Assembly (NCBI GenBank): GCA_022570795.1
Contig: JAKUDP010000004.1
Span: forward strand, 434,001 to 498,000
DNA length: 64,000 nt
DNA from: Sphaerulina vaccinii
Taxonomy: Eukaryota > Ascomycota > Dothideomycetes > Mycosphaerellales > Mycosphaerellaceae
Direction of reading: 5' to 3'
The notes below the pieces were generated by a model. It was not told the origin of the DNA. It did not search any database and saw nothing but the letters and a program-made list of their open reading frames with translations. Position 1 is the first letter of the stretch; each line of letters starts with the position of its first letter. Shown in pieces: positions 43,614-51,649 of this stretch. The position numbers and the translations under genes were made by a program.

Positions 43614-44014
43614 CTAAGCATCCACAATACGAAGTGCCTTCGCAACAAATCAGCAATGGCAAGAACCGCCGACAAATATCTACTCACCTTCTCGTTGCCA
43701 TAAGCTTGAGCAGCCTCAGCACCAGCCTCCCGCTGATCAACGATTCTCAAAGCTTTCTCGTTACCATATGCTTGAGCGGCTGTCGCATCCGCGTCTCTTG
43801 CATCGACAATCCTCAAAGCCTTCTCATTGCCATATGCCTGGGCAGAATTTTTGGCATCAACGATTCTCAAAGCTCTCTCATTGCCATAAGCTTGAGCAGA
43901 TGACTCTGCTGCAATTAGGTTGGTAGGACGACTGTATGCTTGTGGAGCGATTGGTGCTGCTGTAGCTGAGAGGATCAGGGCAGCTAGGCCTGCTGTCAAG
44001 TGGAGGAATTGCAT
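43614..44014 (-). CDS. Secreted repeat-peptide precursor, putative dikaritin-type RiPP precursor
   Basis: Two exons, complement of 43614-43637 and 43688-44014, joined across a 50-nt intron (donor GTGAGT, branch-like CTGAT, acceptor GCGAAG); product 116 aa. The signal peptide is residues 1-19 (MQFLHLTAGLAALILSATA). Four copies of a 14-residue unit AQAYGNE[K/R]ALRIVD lie at residues 40-53, 58-71, 80-93 and 102-115; the intron splits the last copy between K109 and A110, and the spliced exon 2 completes it exactly. The copies are separated by short spacers (AKNS, ARDADATA, QREAGAEA), each with one basic residue after D[A/Q]. No dibasic Kex2 site exists. Spacers such as EAGAEA resemble Ste13-type trimming sites. 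The unit differs between copies mainly at silent positions. Divergent from a UstYa-like gene, as in UstA/PhomA-type loci. Another secreted repeat peptide role is possible. Confidence 0.82.
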
Positions 44015-44435
44015 ATTTGGAGTGATGAGAATGTGCTGAAAGTGGTGCTCGGGAATCAGTGGTGGTTTGAGTCTGAAATACAACCCCGCCTGCTACATGA
44101 TCGCTGATAGCCAAGCTTTTCTCAGAGCTATGGCGTTGTACAGAGGTCGTATACCTGCCATCGCAGAGATGCAAAGTAAGCCACTCTCGCCTGTTGTCTG
44201 GTAAGGTCAGCCTTGAGTGGTTGTTCGTCTTTCTGCGCTTGTGCAAATATGGAAGGTTAAGTTGGTTTCAAGCGAATGTGCATGAAGGAGGCCTAAACTG
44301 GAACTGATCGTTAAAGATGCGGTTGACGATGCAATCCAGGTCAGGCGCGAGTGTTTTCCTGCTTCAGCACGCCAACAATCACTTCTCTGATACATTGCAA
44401 ACAGCATCGTTCGAAGCGAGGTCTCCACGCTCACA
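44015..44435. promoter_or_regulatory. Bidirectional promoter between precursor and UstYa-like gene
   Basis: 421 bp between the two start codons. The sequence just upstream of the precursor ATG is CA-rich, as usual for fungal leaders. No clear TATA box or known operator is recognised. The arrangement suggests co-expression. Confidence 0.55.
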
Positions 44436-45623
44436 ATGCAGACCGCAGTGGCACATCGGCCATCGGTGGACTTAGACCCGAGAAACAACAGTCATGCAAG
44501 ACTCCTAGCAGACTGGTCGTGGGAAAAGGCTTCGGTTTCGCCACATCGTCCATCTACTGGCTTTTTCCGCCGCCACTGGATCACAGCTCTGAATGTCTGC
44601 ATATTCGTAACGTCCTGCGTGCTCCTCGCGGCATCCTTGCAGAGCTTTCGTCGCAGCAATAACTGGCTTCTGCAGCAGACTGCCTTCTACTGTAAGCCTG
44701 CCTGTAGCCCTGTATGACGTTCCAGACTGATGATTGTTGCAGCCCCAGTCCTGTCTCGCTACGATATCGACTTTGTACAGAGCACTGTTGTGGGGCCACT
44801 GTTCAACGAAGACACACTCTCACCGGAGGACGCCCTTCTTCGCTCATACCCGTCGCCTGAAAGCGAGGCTTTGTGGTCCGAGTACGAAGAACTTGGCACA
44901 CTGGTCATCTCTTCTGGTGAGGTTCGACGTCTCGGCAAGGACCCAGCCACGACAGTCAAAGCCCCTATCGATTTTGGTATGAATGTGTCGCCATTGCTTC
45001 AGTATGTTAATCTCTGACACCGCGTTCTCGGGTTATGGTCCCAATGCGCATCTTGCCCTGCTCGATGGTCAGCATGCGATCCATTGTCTCAACACGCTTC
45101 GACGCTACGCCTATCGAGAGTACTTCTACCCCAACCGAACCTCTTCAGCTGCATCGGGCAAGAGTCCGTTCTCGCCACTAGCACAGGCACATTTGAGCCA
45201 CTGCATGCATATTCTGCTGCAAACACTGACATGTAGACCATCCTTTGACCTGATTACGATGAATGTATGATGAACATATCCACTTTCTTCTCCATAGTGG
45301 CGTTCGCTGACAGGTGACGAACCAGTGGGTCGAGACCCAGATCAATCCCTATCCTGATTTCGCGATCGATAAGAAATGTGTCAATTACAAGCAAATGAAG
45401 ACATGGCAGAGTGAGAACAAGCTGTCTCAGGAGCAGTGGCTGGAGGTTGGGAATCGAGGTCCGCAGAAGGGAGACCGAGTGAGTCGTATCAGTTGCGTCT
45501 GACTTCGATGAGGTGCGTGAACAATGTCTGACAGCAGTGTAGATCTTGCCAATGACACCGAAGCTTGCGGAATGGGTGGCTTCGATGAGGACAGAAGAGA
45601 GCCAGGCTCATGACGATGGCTGA
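44436..45623 (+). CDS. UstYa-like oxidase (DUF3328)
   Basis: Proposed exons 44436-44691, 44743-44976, 45032-45264, 45314-45478 and 45543-45623; product 322 aa. One transmembrane helix at about residues 48-67 follows a basic cytoplasmic N-terminus. The lumenal part has FYSPVLSRYDIDF, LGKDPATTVKAP, then the two diagnostic motifs HAIHC (178-182) and HLSHC (217-221), and the usual C-terminal WVETQINPYPDFAIDKKCVN. UstYa-family proteins carry out oxidative macrocyclisation of the Tyr-containing core peptides in ustiloxin, phomopsin and related RiPPs. Introns 1, 3 and 4 are GT-AG (51, 49 and 64 nt). Intron 2 (44977-45031, donor GTATGA, branch CTGAC) gives perfect family continuity (DFG to YGPNAHL) only if it ends in GG, so its 3' splice site is non-canonical or mutated. 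Confidence 0.82.
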
Positions 45624-45936
45624 TGAATATCATATTAATGAAGACCAGCGCGGGTGAGATGCCTAGTTCTCACGTATCTGTGGTCGTTCGTGCTTGGACG
45701 GCAGTGGGAAGGCTTCATGTCTCCTGAGTTGGGCTGCGTGTAGGTGCTTCCGGTTGAGATTGGATTTCCAGAGACACCGTCGAGCGGTGGGAGCATCAAT
45801 GAAGAGGTTTTCTCGTCACTTCAACAGGCTCCGTTCGAGGAAGTTCTTGCTCGCTGTTCCAGGGGCAAAAGAAACTCTATCATCGTGTCCTAACGTCAGC
45901 AAGCATACATCGAGTTCATCAAAATGAGGGAGCAAA
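45624..45936. other. Intergenic with 5S fragment
   Basis: Apart from the truncated 5S copy at its left, no gene is seen. Confidence 0.6.
45658..45696 (-). pseudogene. Truncated 5S rRNA copy (5' end only)
   Basis: Identical over 39 nt to 46022-46060, which is the first 34 nt of the 5S gene plus 5 nt of 5' flank. The similarity to the 5S gene stops abruptly, so it lacks the internal promoter and the rest of the molecule. Confidence 0.85.
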
Positions 45937-46055
45937 ACGAACAACACTGGGGATTCCCACGTGGTCACCCACCGTAGTACTAATCCAGCGATTACGTGCT
46001 TATATATGGCAGAGCGGACGGGATGCCTAGTTCTCACGTATCTGTGGTCGTTCGT
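45937..46055 (-). rRNA. 5S ribosomal RNA gene
   Basis: 119 nt on the minus strand. The sequence aligns without gaps to fungal 5S rRNA as I remember it: it starts ACGAACGACCAC, contains GGCATCCCGTCCGCTC, GGATTAGTACTACGG and GGGTGACCACGTGGGAATCC, and ends GTGTTGTTCGT. The two ends pair (ACGAACGAC with GTTGTTCGT, one G-U), forming helix I. A TTTT run at 45937-45934 is a suitable RNA polymerase III terminator. A single dispersed 5S gene, rather than one inside the rDNA unit, is usual in Pezizomycotina. Confidence 0.93.
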
Positions 46056-46712
46056 GCTTGAGAGAGGTGTTTCGAGGGCTATGTTTCCTCATATTGTAGA
46101 GCGTCTGCCTCATCTCTGCTGAAGTGAGGATTGCCGGACTTGCCATCGAGCATCCATAGACAGTCGTTCTCGCAACTCCAGGAGCTTCGGCGTGGGTCGT
46201 CCTCACTCATCGTTCGAGGCAGAAGCTTCTCGGATCGATGAGCTGGTCTTGACAGCAAATCTTGCATTATGGTGGCTGCGGTAGGCATCGTATCTCGCTG
46301 CCAGGGAGGTCCGAGCGGTGAGTGTGGAGTGGCGTAGGTCTGTAGACATTTTCACATGCCAATTCTGCATGTGAAAGTGAGTGAATGCTGCCGCCTTCGC
46401 TCTGTAGCGAGCTGTCGTTCTCGCGTGTGGATGAATCCGATATTGGTGTCGTGGTTATGGAAGCATCTGGAGAGAACGAGTCGCATGCAAAGGTGGCGAA
46501 GCACAGCCACGTGGCTTGATGGCCTGTTCCTGCCCCGCCTCGCCTCGTCATAGCTTCTTGTCAATAGAAAGGCTGGCCACGCTGGCCTCGTACGCACAAG
46601 TCTCGCAACCGCAGAAACAACGCATCTCCCATATAAACACGACAACCTTTCCCAACTCTTACCAAACACAATACCAAACCTCATACCCAAACAACAACAC
46701 AACCCCCACAAC
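46056..46712. other. Intergenic upstream of the RRM-metallothionein gene
   Basis: 657 bp with no gene. A TATA-like CATATAAAC lies near 46631, about 80 bp before the ATG at 46713, and is followed by a CA-rich leader. Confidence 0.55.
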
Positions 46713-47735
46713 ATGTCCAACACCGTCCACGTCAAGGGCATCAGCGCCCAGACCAGCGAGAAGGAAGTCCGCGACTTCTTCTCCTTCTGGTAAGTTGGCA
46801 GTCCTCTTATCTTCTAGCATAGACTGACATCTCCACAGCGGCAAGATCTCATCCCTTTCCGTCACACCAGAGGAAAAGGAGCAGGTCGCCAGCGTGACCT
46901 TTGAGAAAGAGACGGCAGCAAAGACAGCACTCCTGCTCGACAACACCCAACTTGGCCCTTCGCAAGTCCACGTCACAGCTGGCAAGTCGCTCGACCAAGC
47001 AGCCGGCGGTAAGACTGCTGGTGCATCCGACGATGATCTCGCACAAGAGGACAAGCCACGCGCTCGTGTCGCCGCAGAGATGCTCGCCCACGGCTACAAA
47101 CTGAGTGATCAAGTCATCCAGAGAGCTCTTGCTCTCGACCAGCAACACGGCATCTCAACCCGCTTCACCACCGCCCTCCAGAACTTCGATGCCAAGTACA
47201 AGGTGACTGAGAAGGCTCAGACGACTGACAACCAGTACGGTCTTTCCGCCAAAGCCAATGCCGGCTGGCAAGGATTCAACTCGTACTTCGAGAAGGCTCT
47301 CGGTACTCCAACTGGCCAGAAGGTCCGCACATTCTACGAACAAGGAAGCAAGCAGGTACTCGATGTCCACAACGAGGCCAAGCACCTCGCCTCGCTCAAG
47401 GCAGGCAAGGAGCCAAAGCACGATGTTGAGGGCAAGCCGGGCCGAACAGCTTGTGGATGTGGTAGTGCCGCTCAGAAGTGCTCGTGTGCGCCTGGGGTGA
47501 GTAGACAGTCTCTCTGATTTCTTGATATCGATCGCTGACTGTTTCACAGGAGTGTGCTTGCTCTAGCTGCAGCAAGAACCCGGAGACCCCAGCCCCAGCC
47601 GTATCCGCCGAGGAGGCCGAGCTGGAGAAGATTCCAGGTACCGAGAGGACCAAGTGTAACTGCGGAGGTAACGACTCCAAGTGTGCATGCGAGGCCGGGA
47701 AGTGTGCTTGTGCTAGCTGCCCAAAGTCATCGTAA
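46713..47735 (+). CDS. Vip1-like RRM protein with two C-terminal metallothionein modules
   Basis: Exons 46713-46789, 46839-47496 and 47550-47735; introns of 49 nt (donor GTAAGT, branch CTGAC, acceptor CACAG) and 53 nt (donor GTGAGT, branch CTGAC, acceptor CACAG); product 306 aa. The N-terminal RRM (VHVKGISAQTSEKEVRDFFS and VASVTFEKETAAKTALLL) and the helical middle match fungal Vip1-type proteins. The C-terminus adds two 7-Cys modules with identical spacing, CxC-x6-CxC-x4-CxC-x2-C: the first begins CGCGSAAQKCSC and the second CNCGGNDSKCAC. Seven Cys in CxC pairs is the pattern of the small fungal copper metallothionein of Neurospora, so metal binding is likely. The second intron splits module 1. 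The next gene encodes Ccs1, another copper protein. Confidence 0.88.
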
Positions 47736-48387
47736 GCTCTCCGACCGATCGACACACCACGCCAATGAAGGGGATGACGGAGCAATGAGGCCAGGCGAGA
47801 GGCATATCAGAGAGCGACAGTACGGCGGCTTGTTTACATTGGCATTGGATACGAATGTATCAGTAGGGAAGGGTACGGCGCCGGTGCAGAAAAGGAATGA
47901 GAATGGTTATGAAGTTATGATATCCAGATAGCGAACAGAAGAATGTTTCTCTTAACCTCGTTGCTTTCCACGCAGTTTGAAGCAGAGCTGTATCGCTTTC
48001 ATTCCTCAGCATGCGAATGGAGAGCGGATGCTAACTTCTACTTATGTTTGGTACCATCAAAGTCCCTCCGGTTCGTCATTCGTTCCTGCATAAACGTGCT
48101 CATATGCCTTGTTAGTGCTGCCTTATCCCTCACCGCCGGAACGTCGGTATGCACCTCACTCCATCAGATCAAGAATGTAGTCGGGCTAGTTCTACTCAGC
48201 AACACTATGGCTGAGTTATCAATCAGTATAGAATGTATGGTAAAACATGAAGTCGAAGTATAGACGGTATGACGACTCATGGCGGGGCTTGATTGGAAAT
48301 CAGTTCACCAACACCGACCAACCCTTAACCCTTCTTCACAATAACATGACGATGTCCATCACGGTTACCACTCACACGACCTGAACC
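47736..48387. other. Intergenic, no gene seen
   Basis: 652 bp between two plus-strand genes; short ORFs only. Confidence 0.6.
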
Positions 48388-49146
48388 ATGACGAACACAC
48401 ATGAACTCCCAACCTTCGAAACGACATTCGCAGTCCCACTCCACTGCCAATCCTGCATCGACTCCGTAACCTCCTCTCTCAAAGAAGTCCCCGGTATACA
48501 AAACGTCTCAGCTTCATTACAAGACCAAATCGTCAGCATAAAAGGCAACGCAGCCCCATCTGCCATAGTGAAGGCAATCGAGGATACTGGACGAGATGCG
48601 ATCCTCAGAGGTTCAGGGAAACAGGATGGAAGTGCCGCAGTATGTATACTCGAGACTCATTCGAGTAAAGTGAAGATGGGAGAGGTTGTGAAGGGTTTGA
48701 TCAGGTTGGTGGAAGTAGGGACTGGGGTTGTGTTGGCGGATATGACTCTCAAAGGAGTCAAGGAAGGGAAATATAATGTTACAGTGAGAGAAACTGGAGA
48801 TATATCGAAAGGACCTGAATCTGCTGGTGGGGTTTGGGACGCTGTACAAGCCGCGCAAGAGAGAAGAAAGGAAGTCAAGGGTATCTTTGGGAGTATAGAT
48901 GTGGGGAAAAGTGGTTTGGGGAGCGTGTTTATCGATCGTCCTGTGAGGATTTGGGAAATGATTGGGAGGAGTATTGTTGTTTCTCAATCAGAGATTGGGC
49001 GGGAAGAGAAAGAGGATCCAGATACGTTGGTGGGTGTTGTGGCGAGAAGTGCGGGCGTTTGGGATAATGATAAGACTGTGTGCAGTTGTAGTGGGAAGAC
49101 TGTTTGGGAGGAGAGGAAGGAGCAGAGGGGAAAGGGGATGCTATGA
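48388..49146 (+). CDS. CCS1: Copper chaperone for Cu/Zn superoxide dismutase
   Basis: Single exon, 252 aa, the normal size for fungal Ccs1. Domain 1 (residues about 8-75) is Atx1-like with the copper site LHCQSC, where Leu replaces the usual Met. Domain 2 is SOD1-like and mediates docking to the target (VCILETHSSKVKMGEVVKGL, NVTVRETGDIS, GSVFIDRPVRIWEMIGRS, LVGVVARSAGVWDNDKTVC). Domain 3 carries the CSC motif in VCSCSGKTVWEERK, which delivers copper and forms the disulfide of Sod1. Cytosolic and mitochondrial intermembrane space in known species. Confidence 0.93.
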   Translation: MTNTHELPTFETTFAVPLHCQSCIDSVTSSLKEVPGIQNVSASLQDQIVSIKGNAAPSAIVKAIEDTGRDAILRGSGKQDGSAAVCILETHSSKVKMGEVVKGLIRLVEVGTGVVLADMTLKGVKEGKYNVTVRETGDISKGPESAGGVWDAVQAAQERRKEVKGIFGSIDVGKSGLGSVFIDRPVRIWEMIGRSIVVSQSEIGREEKEDPDTLVGVVARSAGVWDNDKTVCSCSGKTVWEERKEQRGKGML

Positions 49147-50988
49147 GCTGCTCGGGTGGCCGAGGATGCTGTTGTATGCAGGAAGAAGCATGTCTAGCTC
49201 ATATTGGCACCTAGAACTTCAGACTTTGCTGGCAGCCAACACAGGCGCAGGTCCTTCGCCTTCAAGCTTCGGTCTAAGCCACAAGCACATTCGGTTTTCG
49301 CCCTCGCTAGAGTCTTCAGCCTTCCTGACGACTGACGACAAGTCTGCCGCACACTGCGCAACCAAGAGCCTCCGGACTGACTCCTCTCGTCTCTTTCCAA
49401 GCACCTTACCCAGTATAGCGAGTCCTGAATCGCTCTATTCAGCCTCGTCCACTATCATACTGGGCAAGCTTCACAGCATTACAGAACGACGAAAAACACG
49501 CCAACCAGGGATGTGGCCAATCATCCTGATGCATGCGAAGATGGACCAACAGTACTGCAGCATTGTTGACTTTCAGCTTGTGCGAAACACGCCGTACGAA
49601 ACAGTCCCAGGCTGAGTTCGATATGGAGTACAACGCTGATCACAGGTCAACAAGGCACTGGATGGGGCGTGTTCTATTCTTGCGAGAAATTTAGTCCACT
49701 TGGTCGACATGCATGGAGCCAAGATCGATTCCCTCAGGTGCAGCAGGATCCTGCAGGCTAGGACGGAGATGAGAGAGAAGTGGATGCTGTGAGATGGAGC
49801 AGATGTGAGTATGCAGCAGAGAGCATCGAGACCACTTCGAACTATGTGAACTCGAGACCTCTAGATCCAGACCTACCAGACCCTCGCCCCTTTGTCCATT
49901 CCAGTACAACTTCATTCGAGCGCCATCGACTACGGCAAGCTCATAGCCTGTCACTCTTCCGCATCCTGCTAGGTCTTGCAATGCGCTATTCCAGCCGTAC
50001 AGGTATAGCGACCCATGAAGCTATATGCCAAGCTCTACGGAATGCCCTCCGGACGGACTGGCATGCATTTGTTGGTGGTGCTCCATACCTTACATCAGAG
50101 CTAGGTCACAATGACCCGGTATGGCAGCAGCAGCCTGCGGCCGTCCATACTGGAGACCGGTTGCAGGGCTATACACATGGTGTGCGTATCACCATGCCAT
50201 CGCTTTCGATCCGAAGACGTTTTGACTAGAGCTTGACCCAGGTAGGGCGAATATGCTCCAAACATCGATGCATGCAAACGTAGACTCAATTGCGAATTGA
50301 GTATGCATCTTTGTTCACGGCCTTACTAACAGAGACCTGGTGGACGATTATCTTCACGTCGATCGGCGTGACGTTTCGTGTCGTTACATATAAGCTCACT
50401 TTTACTACCGTCACGCAAGACTACTTAATGTGTTCGGTGACATCCTGAATCGAACATAAAGTGCAAGGTCTGCGAGAACAGATAGGTATCGTATCGTGGT
50501 GAACTACATGACACTGAAATAACGCTATCTCACAGAACTTGTCTCTCCCGAGTTCTGGCTTGCGCCGTCTGAACATAGCATCCGAGCAGCCCATGACTGA
50601 GCATTCGAGGCTCTACCTGGTTGATAGGGATCTTTGTTTGGAACTGCTAGACTGAGGGCTCCGCCTGAACGTACGACGGAGACGTCTATGGGAAGCTTCC
50701 AGCGACAGCACAGGTGACTTCCACTTGGCGAGTGGACCTACAAGCTCCTGATCGGGTGCGTCAGCCTACACATATGCAGGAGAGAAGTCTTGCTTGCAAG
50801 TATGGGTGGAGCAAAAGTCTATGCCTGCCTTCGTGGAAGCTCTCAGCGATGTATGATAAATATATAAGCACACGATATGCTGCCATCGACCTTATGCTCT
50901 TCTCACACCGACTTCGTATCCCTCAACATCAACAGTAACATCAACTACCTACCACATATCCAACGAACGAACAGCACGACCGACAGAG
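49147..50988. other. 1.8-kb stretch, only doubtful ORFs
   Basis: Two plus-strand ORFs are mentioned for completeness: ATG 49190 to 49615 (141 codons, MSSSYWHLELQTLLAANTG start) and 49780-50229 (149 codons). Neither has a recognisable domain or splice pattern, and both could be chance. The right end contains the promoter of the small secreted protein gene. Confidence 0.4.
50861..50868 (+). promoter_or_regulatory. TATA box of the small secreted protein gene
   Basis: TATATAAG, 121 bp before the ATG at 50989. It is followed about 30 nt later by a CA-rich, probably transcribed leader (ACATCAACAG-type sequence). Confidence 0.6.
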
Positions 50989-51150
50989 ATGCGATTCCCA
51001 CGTCTCTCCTCCTGGATGACTTTCTGTCTCTTCACAATGGGCGCTCTTGCCAACCCGATCGCTGAGAGTGCGGAGAAGCCAGCCTGTTGCGCAGCTCAGA
51101 ACCCAGCCAAGGCATGTGACTTTGCCAAATATGAGAATATATGTGGTTAA
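50989..51150 (+). CDS. Small secreted Cys-rich protein, 53 aa
   Basis: A short single-exon ORF from ATG 50989 to TAA 51148-51150. Residues 1-21 form a convincing signal peptide (MRFPRLSSWMTFCLFTMGAL, then Ala before Asn-Pro). The mature part of about 32 residues holds four cysteines (C33, C34, C43, C52) in the context KPACCAAQNPAKAC and YENICG. A good TATA box and CA-rich leader lie upstream. The size, signal peptide and even Cys number fit apoplastic effector-like or antimicrobial-type secreted peptides, but no family is recognised and the role is open. Confidence 0.7.
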   Translation: MRFPRLSSWMTFCLFTMGALANPIAESAEKPACCAAQNPAKACDFAKYENICG

Positions 51151-51437
51151 TCAATTCGAGTGAGTGAAGGAATACCAAGTCTGTTTTCGGAGACGAGTCT
51201 AATAGCAAAGCAGAAACCTGAACTCGGACCAGATGATATGATAAGCTTGCTGAATGGAGTCGCTCTTTGGGAATAGCATGGTATAGATCGAGGGTCGATG
51301 GATTGATTGATTGGAGTCTGCTGTGTCAATTTGGCTTGCCGCTCACTCACTGTTCTCAACAACAGTATCATCAAGACCATTGGGAAGTCTATATATATGC
51401 ATATATATATATGTCAGACAACCACCTTCAACATCAT
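51151..51437. other. Short intergenic region with TA-rich patch
   Basis: Contains an alternating TA stretch at about 51389-51412 just past its right half; no gene seen. Confidence 0.5.
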
Positions 51438-51527
51438 CAGCGCACACACTTCTCCTTCTCGCCCTAACAAGTTCCAAACTCAGCGCAAGCAATCTCTCCT
51501 TCCCCTCAACATCCTGAGCATGCTCTC
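51438..51527 (-). pseudogene. Relic of a short-chain dehydrogenase C-terminus
   Basis: About 90 bp closely similar to 58922-59013, the 3' end of the SDR gene on the same strand; the first 21 bp are identical. The translated relic (YYGEHAQDVEGKERLLALSL followed by ELVRA) matches GYGQHAYDIEGEERLFEFSL of the SDR. A one-base insertion shifts its final codons. The rest of the gene is gone. Confidence 0.75.
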
Positions 51528-51649
51528 CATAATAGAGTGGCTCGCGGAAGACAGATGACGTGCGGTTTGAAGAAGGAAATGAGTACTGAAGTAGCGAGGC
51601 GGAGACTTGATTCTGTACATCTACTACCAATATACAAACCCTCATGTAG

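Noticed and set aside
43614..44014. Alpha-factor-type mating pheromone precursor
   Set aside because: Repeats and Ste13-like spacers fit superficially, but the unit is unlike ascomycete alpha pheromones, dibasic Kex2 sites are absent and the neighbour is a UstYa-like gene.
51389..51412. TA-rich run as an origin or structural element
   Set aside because: Too short and simple to assign any function.
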